Of a stretch of 64,000 nt of DNA, positions 1 to 10,923 are shown in pieces. The stretch spans positions 31,312,361 through 31,376,360 of the forward strand of contig CM055113.1 in the NCBI GenBank assembly GCA_029204225.1. Direction: 5' to 3'. The DNA comes from Diphasiastrum complanatum (taxonomy: Eukaryota; Streptophyta; Lycopodiopsida; Lycopodiales; Lycopodiaceae). The number at the start of each line of letters is the position of its first letter. Within the stretch, counting starts at the first letter, position 1. Position numbers and translations under genes: made by a program. The notes beneath the pieces are model-generated. The model did not search any database. It was not told the DNA's origin and worked only from the letters and a program-made list of their open reading frames with translations.

Positions 1-195
1 CTTGAAATCTTGATAGACTAACAACAATACTTTCTGATTATGAATGATCTACTTGATGAGAGCGCAGGAAGGGTCGTGTAATAACACTCAACTCCTTCAC
101 AATTCACAATGTTGATTGATCATTGATAATGAGATGTATGAACAGCTGATTTATACTAAGTAATTAGGTCGTCAAATGCGATTGCCAGTTGGCTG
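1..195. other. AT-rich sequence, no gene seen
   Basis: No reading frame with recognisable content. This lies inside the minus-strand copia element whose LTR is at 1290-2309, so it is probably decayed internal sequence of that element; this is inference from position. Confidence 0.4.
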
Positions 196-371
196 GTAAT
201 TCTTGACAGGCAAAAAATGCAAAAAAGGCAACACTGCATTTTTACATGTAATTCTTGACATGCAAAAAATGCGAAAAAGATGACACTGCATTTTTGCACG
301 TAATTCTTGATAGGCAAAAAATACAAAAAAGCCGATACTGCATTTTTACACAAGATTCCTGACAGACGACA
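196..371. repeat. 52-bp tandem repeat, about 3.3 copies
   Basis: Units start at 196, 248, 300 and 352, each beginning GTAATTCTTGACAGGC or a close variant and running through an A-rich stretch to CACTGCATTTTTACA. The period is exactly 52 bp; the fourth unit degenerates after about 20 bases. It lies just past the gag remnant of a minus-strand copia element and has no evident function. Confidence 0.9.
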
Positions 372-427
372 CTGTCGGGTTTGTATAGAGAGAAAATGTG
401 ATACTATTGTCAAACTTCGTGTATTTT

Positions 428-485
428 GCAGACTGTGTAAAGACACTTGTAATTCTGCAGACTGTATAAAGACACGGAAAATCCA
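428..485. repeat. 29-bp tandem duplication
   Basis: GCAGACTGTGTAAAGACAC at 428 recurs as GCAGACTGTATAAAGACAC at 457, a 29-bp period with two copies. Confidence 0.7.
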
Positions 486-544
486 CAGAACTGGACAAAC
501 AGTTGGATGAAGATTAAAAACTGATTAGTTAATTTGTAGGAAAG

Positions 545-709
545 AGAATAATCCAACAATTGTGTTGCTGGCCTCTCTTCCAAACCTACAACAATATCCA
601 AAACATCATTCATCTCAAGAAGTGATATCATCCTCACTTTCCACAAGGAATAGTTGATTGAGGTAAGCCTATCATTGCCCTCCAACATGTATCCACTTGA
701 TATAGCCAT
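545..709 (-). pseudogene. Copia gag N-terminus remnant
   Basis: The minus-strand frame begins at an ATG at 709 and reads MAISSGYMLEGNDRLTSINY, followed by SLWKVRM and a leucine-rich stretch ending near VVGLEERP. This is the start of a Ty1/copia gag (UBN2/DUF4219-like region, which carries the conserved Y-x-x-W-K-x-x-M motif). Similar starts occur at 29497 (plus), 32262 (minus) and 45695 (minus). Similarity ends after about 50 codons. Together with the PBS at 1278-1289 and LTR at 1290-2309 it forms the 5' end of a minus-strand copia element running off the left edge. Confidence 0.75.
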
Positions 710-1277
710 GTTATTCTCTTTCAACCTGTTCCACTGCACAAAGCACTCTTATGAGATACAACAAATGTTTCCAAAAAGAAATCAAAAAGATATGGAACCT
801 CTCAGTTCTCTTCTAGCACTTATATTAAGTAGATCAACACATAGAATAGTGAAATCTTGATCAACCTATGATCTATCCTCAAACTAATGACCCTTTCCAC
901 TTTCTAAGATTTAATCACACTCAAATGAAATTCAGTGACCTCACAAACTAGAGATCCAATCAAAATTAGGATTTTGACAAAATCACAAAAAAATTGAATA
1001 TTTCAAATTCTACATGCCTCAATCTTGATAGCAATCTTGTAGCCACTACTTAGGCTTTTCCAATGCATCAAAAATTGGCCAAGTCCAGTATGTGAAGTGT
1101 GAAATTGGAATTGATCAAGTATATAGACCTAATTTGAGTTTTGATCTAAAAGATCCAATCTACATATGCAAAGAACTCGATTTTTGAGTAGATGTCAATC
1201 TAGCATGCTCTAGCATTGATATCTCCTCCAAATCCTTGATAGAAGTGATTGCTTCCTTCATAACCTGAAAAACAAGA
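710..1277 (-). other. Leader between PBS and gag of minus-strand copia
   Basis: Non-coding AT-rich stretch in the position of a retrotransposon 5' leader, between the PBS (1278-1289) and gag start (709). No conserved coding content on either strand. Confidence 0.5.
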
Positions 1278-1289
1278 GCTCTAATACCA
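1278..1289 (-). other. Primer-binding site, initiator tRNA-Met type
   Basis: The minus strand reads TGGTATTAGAGC, one mismatch from TGGTATCAGAGC, the usual copia PBS complementary to the 3' end of initiator tRNA-Met. It directly abuts the LTR at 1290. Confidence 0.8.
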
Positions 1290-2309
1290 TGTGAAGAATT
1301 TCAAATCATTAAGATCCGAAACATCCCTTTGATCTTTGGCTAGAAAGACAACAAATCACCAACCTTGCCAATGTAGAAAAATCAACATCTAGTACTCTAT
1401 GAATCAAACTCTAATAGATCTTGATCAAACATCAATCAAAACATGAAATGAAGTTGTTGTCCATACAAAAACAATAAGATATTGTATTTCACACATTGGA
1501 TCCTATGAAAAAAATAATATTCACATGTGTGGGAAACCACAAAAGAAGTGTGAATGATCTTTACCATGCTTTATGATGGCACATAATAGATCACATGTAG
1601 AGTAATACTACGATCTACCATCAGATTCTATGGCTAGAGCATAATCTAGAATGTTATTGATCAAATTTTTATTAATTCCTCACAAATAGGAAAAGTACAC
1701 AAGCAAAATAATGTATGAAGAATGCCTTCTACTCAAGTTGGAGAGAGAATACAAAAACAAACAAAATAGCATAAGATCCAATTTTGACATTATGACACCA
1801 AGATAGCTTGATTCATCATTAACAATATGAGAGAACTTCATGTACATATATAGGAGAGGATGTAGCATGGTACTACTAGCATGCAACCACATTTAGCCAC
1901 CTCAAAGAGTGTAATCTACCAAAATATTGACACTTAACAGCTTGCTTGCAAAGATTGCACATAACTTCTACCTACTTTCAACAAATGTCAATTTCTCAAC
2001 TAGATATGTACAAATATACATGCATGTGTCCATTACAATATTTGCATGCCTTGCATGTCACAATGGAAACTTAGGACAAAATGCTCTTGAACTACCTCGA
2101 GTTCCTACTAGCCCAAATCTACACGCATGTCATATTTGACCAATCTAGACATTGTGAATATCACAAATAACAATTAGACTTAAATGCATGAGACATAGCT
2201 CGAGTTTCTACATGGTAGAGAATGATATTTACAACTTGTAAATGTACATGTATGATGAAAAACCTCATCAACCCCTATAGTCATGTTGAATGGCTTTTTA
2301 TTCTTCACA
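1290..2309 (-). mobile_element. 5' LTR of minus-strand copia element (1020 bp)
   Basis: The stretch starts TGTGAAGAAT and ends ATTCTTCACA, a perfect 10-bp terminal inverted repeat of the TG...CA type, and is immediately followed on the minus strand by a PBS. The element's body runs leftward through the gag remnant and out of the window, so the partner LTR and target duplication cannot be checked. Confidence 0.85.
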
Positions 2310-2415
2310 GATCTGAATATAGCATTTGATGAGCATTCTACGCACAAAATTGCACATCACCAATATAGTGTACCAATGGATAGATGACCCAAAGATAACC
2401 ATCTATAAGCATGAA

Positions 2416-2824
<409 letters not shown>

Positions 2825-3661
2825 TCATCGTTGTCGGGTAGTTGATCGATTATGGGCACGTTTGAGCCAGAGGCTATATTGTCATGTCGGAAGCAGGTAT
2901 TGAAGGTTCACATGGAACTTTATCCTTGTCTTTGAAGTCGATAAACTGATCCTCGATAAAGACTGTATCTTTGTTAAACAAAGTTTGCTGGGTATCAGGG
3001 TCGTACAGCTTGTAGGTGTTGTCGAAGGAAGTTTATCCGATAAGGATGGTCTTGAGACCTTGGAAGTCGAATTTCCTCCTTGCCTCCTTCGGGATCTGCG
3101 CGTAGGCGATGCATCTGAATACTCAAATTTCTTCAATGAAGGCTTAGAGCCTATCCAAACTTCCTGTAGTGTTTTGCTTGAGAGGGCCTTTATCGAACAT
3201 CTATTCTGGATGTAAGCTGCAGTGGCGATCTAATTGAGGTGAATAAGGAGTGATAAAATGTTGTTCAATGCCTTGGCTCTGGAAATACTCCTTAAATTTG
3301 GTAGAGATGTATTCTCCACCATTATCGGACCTTGGGGCTTTGATTGTCTTATTAGTATCTTTCTCTGCATGCTCCTTGAAGATTCTGAACCAATTGAAAG
3401 CTTACGATTTCCTCTTGATAAAATAAACCATAGTCCTTCCGAAAATTCATCAATGAAAGTTATAAAATACTTTGCATCCTTCAGTGAAGGATTCTGCATT
3501 GGGCCACAAATATTTGTATGTACAACATTTAGTAATCCTCTAGCAGTATGTTGATGGATTGATCTAAATGGTTTCCTGGCTTGCTCACCGAGACTAGACA
3601 ATCTTGACAGGCAGGTAATTCGAATTACAACCCTTTTTGAACTCAAAATGGGCCTCTTCAC
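2825..3661 (-). pseudogene. Copia integrase remnant, family B
   Basis: The minus strand encodes an integrase core start (NICGPMQNPSLKDAKYFITF, then IDEFSEGL) and, after several frameshifts and a gap, its C-terminal part (LQEVWIGSKPSLK, then AYAQIPKEARRKFDFQGLK and DPDTQQTLFNKDTVFIEDQF). The first part matches the family B integrase at 24011-24517 (HSDICGPMKNPSLKDAKYF); here the first catalytic Asp is Asn (HTNICG). Multiple stops and shifts make it non-functional. It abuts family A gag near 3662, so family A lost its 5' end at this junction. Confidence 0.8.
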
Positions 3662-4287
3662 TAATCTGGATTAGTATTGTCAGCTGAGAAGTAGCCACAT
3701 ACCTGTTGAGAGCCTTACCCAGATCATTCCAGACGATAAGAACCCTGCTCGCAAAAGATCCCGCCATGAACCTCGAAAAGGTGATTGTCGAGATTCGAGA
3801 GGAAGTTGAGGCCAGAGAACATCTTGATCACAAAGATGGTTCTCGCCAGACCCTCTACGGCAACAAAGAAAAATCCAACAAGCAGTTTAAGCCTAAGAGG
3901 GAGTCGAATTAGAGGCAAGATCATGACCAGCAAGCAGATGGGACCAGCAAGAGCAACTGGAAGAGCAAAGGGAGGTCGAAACAACAAGGTGCAGACAAGA
4001 AGACTTGCATGAGATGCAAAATAGACGGGCATACAGTAGATACATGCTGGCTCAATCCCAAAATTGAGTGTATTCATTGTCATAAGAAGGGTTATGCGGC
4101 CGTGGATTGCCGCCAGAACCCAAGAAACAAATCAGCACAAAACAAACAGGAGAATAGCAATAGTTCATCCTATGTCGAGGAGCCCGAGAGCTCGAAGATG
4201 GGCGAAGAAAGAATGAACAAAAATTGTTCGACCGCCTACATCTGTGAAGACGTGTGTGCGGCATCAATATCTGACACACACAGGTGA
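3662..4287 (+). pseudogene. Copia gag C-terminal part, family A
   Basis: One plus-strand frame carries the end of the gag capsid region (LLRALPRSFQTIRTLLAKD...EIREEVEAREHL), a stop at 3910, then two zinc knuckles in the nucleocapsid region. The first, CMRCKIDGHTVDTC, is canonical CX2CX4HX4C. The second, CIHCHKKGYAAVDC, has Tyr in place of the zinc-binding His. Gag packages the element's RNA. The N-terminal capsid part is missing because the element is truncated at about 3662 against an oppositely oriented integrase. A shift separates this frame from the protease. Confidence 0.8.
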
Positions 4288-4530
4288 TTCTAGACTCAGG
4301 AGCCACCTCACACTTCGTGACATCAAGACGATTAATGTCTGATTTCAAAAGTGCAGATCCCTCAGGATTCATAGTTCTTGGAGATGGATCTAGCCATCAA
4401 GTGAACGATATTGGTTCACTATGGCTCAACACCAAAGGCAGAGATAGACGACTCGAAGACGTCCTGTTCGTGCCTGCTCTGCAACAAGACTTGCTCTTTG
4501 TAGCAAGAATAGCATATGCGGGATGTGTGT
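4281..4530 (+). pseudogene. Copia protease, family A
   Basis: VILDSGATSHFV at about 4284 contains the aspartic protease active site (DSGAT). It is followed by VLGDGSSHQVNDIGSLWL and VLFVPALQQDLLFVARIAY, in the order usual for copia protease. The frame ends in a stop at 4530 after a shift near 4520, with the sequence resuming in the next frame. The protease cleaves Gag-Pol; here it is inactive because the polyprotein frame is broken on both sides. Confidence 0.85.
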
Positions 4531-5651
4531 GACGTTTTCTGATGAAGCATGCAACGTGATTGATGCCAGTACCAATACTTTGATCACTCAAGGTATAAGG
4601 AAAGGAAACCTATATCATCTGAAGGTATGCCTACTTGCAGATCAGATGCATCAGACTCATGATGACCAGCCAGACACTCTGTGGCACAGGAGACTCTGTC
4701 ACATGAACTCAATGGCACTTTACCAAGCAAGCCATCATGGAGCAATAACAGGGGTCAGCATCTCGAATGCAACCAGTTCGACCACCTGTGATGCATGCTT
4801 GAAGGGCAAGATGTCACGCACACCATTCGTCAAAGACTCCTACAAAACGACTAACATTTTGGAGCTAGTGCATTCTGATATATGTGGACCATTCAATATG
4901 ATCTCAGTAGGAGGTTCAAAATATTATATAACCTTCCTTGATGATTATAGCAAATTTGCCAGTGTATTTTATTCAGAATAAATCTGAAGCACTTGATAAA
5001 TTCACAGAATATGTGAATTGGGCTAAGAGATGTACAGGCAGCAAAGTGAAGCAGATCAGAACAGATCGAGGTGGCGAATACATCTCGAATCGCTTCATTG
5101 ACTTTTGCAATGATCGTGGCATCATTCACAAAGGAATTGCAGCATACACACCGCAGCACAATGGTGTTGCTGAATGAAAGAACAGGACCCTGATGGAAGC
5201 AGCCAGATGCATGATGGCCTACTCGAAAGCTCCAAGGACATTGTGGGATGAAGCAGTAGCTATAGCCGCATACATCCATAATAGAACAGGCAAGTCTGGT
5301 ATCTCCAACACGACCCCACATGAGCTATGGTGGGGTAGAAAGCCCAATCTGTCTCACGTCAGAATCTTTGGCTGTGCAGCTTATGCACATATTCCTGATA
5401 ACCTTCGAAAGAAGCTTGATGAGAAAGCCGAGCAGGGATTTCTGGTAGGATATGACAACAATTCGTTATACTATAGAGTCTACATGCCAGACACGAACAC
5501 TGTGAAAACAATGAGAGATGTCAGATTCAATGAGAGCAAGACAATGGCCAATGACGATCCTGTCAGCTATGAAGTTCTGGAGAGACAGTACTATGACCTG
5601 TCGCCAATGACAGAGGGAGCAGAGGACAAACACAAAAACAAAGATTTTTGA
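4523..5651 (+). pseudogene. Copia integrase, family A
   Basis: The pre-integrase zinc motif is seen in LWHRRLCHMNSMALY and CDACLKGKM. The catalytic core follows: HSDICGPF (first Asp), IRTDRGGEY (second Asp) and TPQHNGVAE (Glu), then the copia C-terminal motif VRIFGCAAYAHIP. Breaks: a frameshift near 4975 (FASVFYSE stop versus VYFIQNKSEALDKF) and a TGA at 5175-5177 immediately after the catalytic Glu, probably from CGA. Integrase inserts the cDNA into the genome. The frame ends at 5651. Confidence 0.87.
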
Positions 5652-6236
5652 GTCGTCTCCCATTCGAGCGATGAATCTGATGAAGAAATATTCGAGAGGC
5701 AACTTGCCGAAATCATCTTCATCTGACAGCGGAATCATCTTACAATAGCTCACATTGCTATCCTTTCAACAATCTTGCTAAAGTACGGAGCTAGATCCTA
5801 CTAGCTAGGATTGAGATTTCAAGACTTCTATGTGGTACAGATTTTGAATAATCAGATAGATAGGATCTTTTCCATCTTCTGTGCCACAATAGATACACTA
5901 GCTACGGCCAGAGCTAACACAGAAAGTGTGTCATTTGCCATGGATTATATGAATACAACACTTTTTTAGTATAGTATAAGAGTTTTTGATTTAGATATCG
6001 CATGGGATTCCATACAACTTACTAACATACATATGGAAGGGTGATGGACCATTTGTGGCTAGACTCAATAGATTTTTGAATAATTTGTCTGGAAATCACT
6101 ATAGAATTTTGACTGTTGAGGAGCAGCATAGGGACAATTTATTGGACCGAGCAGAGTAGACAAAGGCAAAGGCATAGCTATCTCAGAAGGATCTCCCAGA
6201 AGGTCGACAAGACCACGAAGAGCACCAGCAAGATTT
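5652..6236 (+). other. Spacer between integrase and RT of family A
   Basis: This occupies the variable integrase-RT linker of the copia polyprotein. It has several stops and an AT-rich insert (about 5770-6110) with no recognisable coding content. The last 120 bases look like decayed linker. Confidence 0.5.
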
Positions 6237-7565
6237 GTGCCAAGCAGCTCAGCTTCCATATTAAAAGAGTTCTGCAGATTTAGTGGCAAACCACAGACTT
6301 TTGAGGAAGCGATTGAAAGTCCAGAAAAGAACAAATTGATCCAAGCCATGAACGAAGAGATGGAGTCCATGAGGAAGAACCAGATATGGACGTTGGAGCC
6401 ATTACCACATAAGCGCAAGATTGTCAAATGCAAATGGGTTTTCAAGCTCAAATACGGACCAGATGGGAACATCACAAAATACAAGGCAAGACTAGTAGCG
6501 AAAGGTTTCTCTCAGAGATATGGTATTGACTACTCTGAAACCTTCTCTCCTGTCATCAAAGATTCGTCCCTATGTCTGTTATTTGCATATGCAGCAGCTT
6601 ATGACCTTAGGATCCACATTGTGGACGAGAAAACAGCCTTCTTGCATGGCGAATTAGACGAAGAGGTCTACATGGATCAACCCCCAGGATACGTCTTGAA
6701 TTCACTTCCTGACTATGCATGCAAAATGCATAGAAGCATCTACGGTCTGAAACAATCAGCCCGACAATGGTACAAGAAGAAAGATCAAGTCTTGAAATCA
6801 TTAGGATTCAAGCCTCTGTTGGCTGATTCTAATGTATATGTCAGAGTTACAGATGGGCTAATCGTCATAGTGGTTGTATATGTGGACGACACTCTGATAC
6901 TTTGCAGGAGTGAGCAGCTAATTGCTGAAGTAAAGGCATACATCTTGAAACATTTCGAGATAGTGGATCTGGGAGAAGCCAGGTGTTACCTAGGCTTACA
7001 AATAGAAAGGGACTACAAGGGAGGTAAGTTATACCTTCACCAGTCCAGATACACCCAGAAGATCCTAGAGGACTTTGGGATGCTGAATGGCAAAGGAGCG
7101 AACACTCCAATGCTCGCAGGGACGGTGCTGACAAGTGACGACTGTCCAAGGACTGAGGAAGAGAGAGAACAAATACAGCTCACACCTTACAGGAAGCTGA
7201 TAGGATCACTGATGTACCTTGCAGACAACACACGCTCTGATATTGCTTATGTAGTGTTCAGGATGAGCCAATTCTACATGAATCCAGGCTCGACACATTG
7301 GAAGATTGCAAAACACATTTTGCAATATCTTCAATTAATGAGGAATTATGGCTTGTGTTATTGTCATGATGCAGGTGTCAAGATATTTTCCTACAGCGAT
7401 GCTAGTTGGGCATCTCTCAAGGACGACTGTAAAAGCGTCATGCACCATCGCATCAGGAGCAGCAGTTCTCTGGGTCAGCAAGAAGCAGACCGTTGTAGCC
7501 CAGTCATCATGCGAAGCAAAAAACGTTGCAACAACAAAGATGGCCAACGAAATAATCTGGCTAAG
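6237..7565 (+). pseudogene. Copia reverse transcriptase and RNase H start, family A
   Basis: A long frame covers the copia [73 protein letters not shown] and the catalytic YVDDTLIL, then LTPYRKLIGSLMYLADNTRS. RNase H begins at IFSYSDASWASL. A frameshift near 7435 moves the frame to AVLWVSKKQTVVAQSSCEAK...MANEIIWL. The gene is cut after IIWL at 7565 by the nested element and resumes at 12778. RT and RNase H make cDNA from element RNA. Confidence 0.92.
7561..7565. other. Target-site duplication CTAAG (left)
   Basis: CTAAG lies immediately left of the nested element and recurs at 12773-12777. Joining the flanks over one copy restores the RNase H reading IIWLRQFLNELG, which confirms the insertion point. 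Confidence 0.93.
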
Positions 7566-8086
7566 TGTAGCGCAGGCATCCCAAAGGGAGCCGGGAACCA
7601 CGACTTAGCTTCCCAGCCTTCAACTCTTGCCATCCAAACCCACTTGACATACAAGCAGCCAACTCGCCAACAACGATCAGACTTAACCAACTTGAAGTTC
7701 CGAAAACCAACATTGAGATCCAACCTGGTGCCATGCCAGATCGGGGGTCCCGACGTGGGTGACTTCCCTCCAAGCAAGCCGCCCGACATACATCAAACTT
7801 AACCAACTCGAAGCTTCGTTACAAACGAGTAACATCCATTCCAAGCAAGCGGTCTGACTTACATCAGACTTAACCAACTGAAAGCTTCGTCACGAGCGCT
7901 GGAAGCCAACCTGGCGCCACGCCAGACTGGACAGCCATAAACAGGTAACATCCACCCAAGCAAGCCATCCAACTCAGCCGACAGGTTAGAGCCCGTTCCC
8001 CAAGAGCTTAACCCATTCACGTTCATGCAAGGAACACTCAGAACCACAAGCCGCGACAGATATGGAAACAACCAGTTCTTGGACCA

Positions 8087-8160
8087 AATGGTCCCGACAG
8101 CATACCGCTGGCGCCACGGACCGAATGGTCCCGACGGCATACCGCTGGCGTCCCGGGATA
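8087..8160. repeat. 37-bp tandem duplication inside LTR
   Basis: AATGGTCCCGACAGCATACC and AATGGTCCCGACGGCATACC start 37 bp apart (8087 and 8124). The same pair is in the other LTR at 12076 and 12113, so it predates the insertion. Confidence 0.85.
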
Positions 8161-8664
8161 CGACCCTCAGCTATGTGCCAAGTTAAAAATTTTGAAAGCG
8201 GCCTTACAACTGGCGCTTTTACCGAACACTGAAACCCAGAAGGTAATCAGAGTCAGTTTGAGGAAAATCCCACTTTATTGATAAATCTGAGAAGGTTACA
8301 TTTCAAGTGTGTGACCGACCCTAGTCTCCGGGGCGCTAGCATGCCAAGGCGAGAGCCATGACAACATTCCAGCAAGGGAGGCTGAGACTTGGTTGGAGCT
8401 CGCCCTGAGTCGCAACCCGCACTCCCCTATAGTATTGGTGTGATTCGGCACCCCCCCTCATACCAAGCACTCTACCCAAGCTGGTAAAGCACGTTTTTCT
8501 CTCTCTAGGATTTTCTCTTTCTAGAAAGTCATTTTCTCTCTCTAGATTTTATTGATCCCCAGGCTTCCTTTAATCATGCCTAGATCGTGTGAGGTGATTG
8601 CACATCGATCTGAGCTCTCTGGACTTCGCTAGAACCGATCAAAGATTTTCAGCCATAGGAACTT

Positions 8665-8777
8665 GGCGCCGGCTGGATTCTGGTCACAGTGGCGCCGGGA
8701 GCGGCGCCGGCGCCGTTGGCGCCGGGAGCAGCAGGGGCGCTGCTGGCGCCGGGGACATAGCTGGCGCCGATGGCGCC
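8665..8777. repeat. Cluster of eight GGCGCC palindromes
   Basis: GGCGCC occurs eight times in 113 bp, near the U3 start of the minus-strand LTR. The corresponding part of the other LTR (12654-12739) has five. Three copies make up the 27-bp difference between the LTRs. A promoter or regulatory role is possible but only inferred. Confidence 0.85.
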
Positions 8778-8810
8778 GCAAGTAAAGCTTGTAAAGGTAG
8801 CTTTACAACA

Positions 8811-8824
8811 TCCACCCCACCTTT
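8811..8824 (-). other. Polypurine tract of nested element
   Basis: The minus strand reads AAAGGTGGGGTGGA directly against the LTR start TGTTGTAAAG. This is the expected place and composition for the plus-strand DNA priming site. Confidence 0.8.
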
Positions 8825-9393
8825 ATAAAATCTGATGTCCTCATCAGATGTCAGATTAAAGTAAAGGTGTCTCCCAATTAAAATGACTATACATTTAAGC
8901 TACTAGGCACAGTACTCAATTTACTGGCCACTTTTTATTAACATTGAAGCTGGCACACCACAAGTCGGAGGCTCAGCTCTTTGTACTGAAAAATTACATA
9001 ACTTGAAAATATATCTTTGTCTGGGAAAAGCGTAGATTTGATATCGCTTTCGTAAAACCCGAGAACCTTATTAATTGGTGACAGAGGCCTTTCTTTGAAA
9101 TGTTCGCCCCTGTCGCTTCTGACTTTCGACTTTGGAACTCCTTTGAGCTCCTGATTTGTCCTTGATGCACTTTGTGTTGAGCTCCCTGAGCTCCAGGTTT
9201 GTTCAGTTCCGCACAGGTATCAAGGCTCCCTGAGCCGAAGGATTTATCGTTTGATTGCCCACTTTATGGTCCACTCAGTGCCTTGTTGCTTCTGCACCTT
9301 GATTTCTCTCCTTGTCCAAGCCTGATCTTGATACTTTTCCATCTTGGCTCTTTAAGGTAGGCAAAGATTGAGTACTCCGCAATGCACCTCTCA
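8825..9393 (-). other. Non-coding interior of nested element
   Basis: No gag or pol similarity on either strand. A short inverted repeat (TCTGATG...CATCAGA) lies near 8830-8848, and GAGCTC-containing phrases recur at 9140-9230. Confidence 0.6.
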
Positions 9394-9772
9394 CTTAGCT
9401 TGAAGTAGCTCTTTGAATCAGCCCAAATGTAACCATTGACCTCGTGGAAAGCCAAAGTGTCGCACCAGTTTGATCCGCATCCGAACTATCTCTTCGCGTT
9501 TGTTTGAAGCACCATGTCCGTCGCGCAAAACTTGACTTTCACAATTCCATCACTGGTGAGTTGCCTCACAGTCAAAACAAGAAGTGTACATCGAGCTTGG
9601 CTTCAAGTAGCTCTCTTTGAATCAGAAACATGCACCCAGAGTTTGCACTAATCCGATCTCAACGCGAACTGTCCCTTAGCGTCCGTTCGAAATACCAAGT
9701 CTCTCAAGCAAGACTCAACTTTCTCAGTTCCTTCATTGATCAACTGCCTTACGCGTAACACAAGCCAGCGTA
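9394..9772. repeat. Tandem duplication, about 202-bp unit
   Basis: CTTAGCTTGAAGTAGCTCTT at 9394 recurs as CTTGGCTTCAAGTAGCTCTC at 9596. Both copies continue with similar sequence (TTGAATCAG, then ATCCG...CGAACT and TTGACTTTC). Divergence is clearly higher than between the LTRs, so the duplication is older than the insertion. Confidence 0.75.
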
Positions 9773-10145
9773 CTCATATGTTTCCTCATCATTGCTGGTC
9801 CAGAGAAAGCCTATAACAAACTTTCCTTTCCACAACAAAAACTTGTCAACTTATTAGGTCCAAAGTTCGCCAGTCTCCTCGTGTGAGTATGGCTAGGTCA
9901 CCTTGAATTTGCCCCCATTTTGATCAACTTTAATTCAAAATTTGCCCCAAGAGAGAGGTGTGTGTGATAGTTCCCCTCCACTTAATAAATCAGCTGATCG
10001 GATTTTAGAGTAGAGTTCTTCGGACAAAAAGCCTTTCCAACACTTTGCTTCCCATCTGCTAGGATTATGGCTCGATCCAACTTGTTGCCAATCTCTGAAG
10101 AGGATCCTAGTCTTTTCCCCTTTGAGGAAAAACCCAACTGATACT

Positions 10146-10645
10146 GGATATCACCCATGCTCAGTGAGTTTCAGTTCCGAAGGTGGCCGTCCCAAAATGA
10201 AGACCAACTGCTATAGAAGATCTCCCCTGAAATTGCCCTTTCCAACTTTTGACTTCTTGCTTGCGTCTGGTGGGCGTTGTCGCAAATGAAACTAACCCAA
10301 GAAACAGGCTAGTCATCCATCCTTTGCAAACATTGAGTCATTTCGTTGTCGTTCACGTGCGAGTACTTGAACTGCAAATCCGCCGCACAGATTTTGGATA
10401 TCGCCCATGCTCAGTGAGTTTCAGTTCCGAAGGTGGCCGTCCCAAAATGAAGACCAACTGCTCCATAGAAGATCTCCCCTGAAATGGCCCTTTCCAACTT
10501 TTGACTTCCTGCTTGCGTCTGGTGGCGTTGTCGCAAATGAAACTAACCCAAGAAACAGGCTAGCCATCCATCCTTTGCAAACATTGAGTCGTTTCGTTGT
10601 CGTTCACGTGTGAGTACTTGAACTTCAAATCCGCCCCACAAATTC
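10146..10645. repeat. Tandem duplication, 250-bp unit, two copies
   Basis: Units begin GGATATCACCCATGCTCAGT (10146) and GGATATCGCCCATGCTCAGT (10396). The copies are near-identical over about 240 bp and end in AAATCCGCC-CACA. It lies inside the non-coding interior of the nested element. Confidence 0.92.
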
Positions 10646-10923
10646 TGTAGTCCTCTTTGTTTGATGGTATCAGCCTTCAAAAGAAAAGGTTCCTTCTCAA
10701 GCCATCAGCTCCTTGTATCACAAGCAATCATGCAAACCAGGCAAAGCACGAGTACTAAGACTCACCACGAATACGTACAAGTAAGACACTCAGGCAGGTT
10801 TACTAACAAGTAACAAAGGCAAGGTCCCCCTTTGAGATGGTCCTGCCAACGGACCTTTGCCTGGCCGCGCCCATGCAAATCGATCACGGAATCAGCCCAC
10901 ATAGGACACCCCTCCAACTATCC

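Larger units (their letters stand above)
7566..8810 (-). repeat. 3' LTR of nested element (1245 bp)
   Basis: It matches 11555-12772 essentially base for base. Differences seen are C/T in the AGAACCACAAG stretch near 8043, C/T in GGATTCTGG near 8679, and an extra 27 bp of GGCGCC-rich sequence near 8700. It also contains about three imperfect copies of a unit around CAGACTTAACCAACT (7670-7890). Antisense frames through the LTR are not credible genes. Confidence 0.95.

Noticed and set aside
7475..8140. Minus-strand open frames of 60-104 codons in the LTR, repeated at 11371-12129
   Set aside because: They lie wholly or mostly inside the two LTRs of the nested element, overlap each other in different frames, and show no domain. 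Their repetition follows from LTR identity, not gene conservation.
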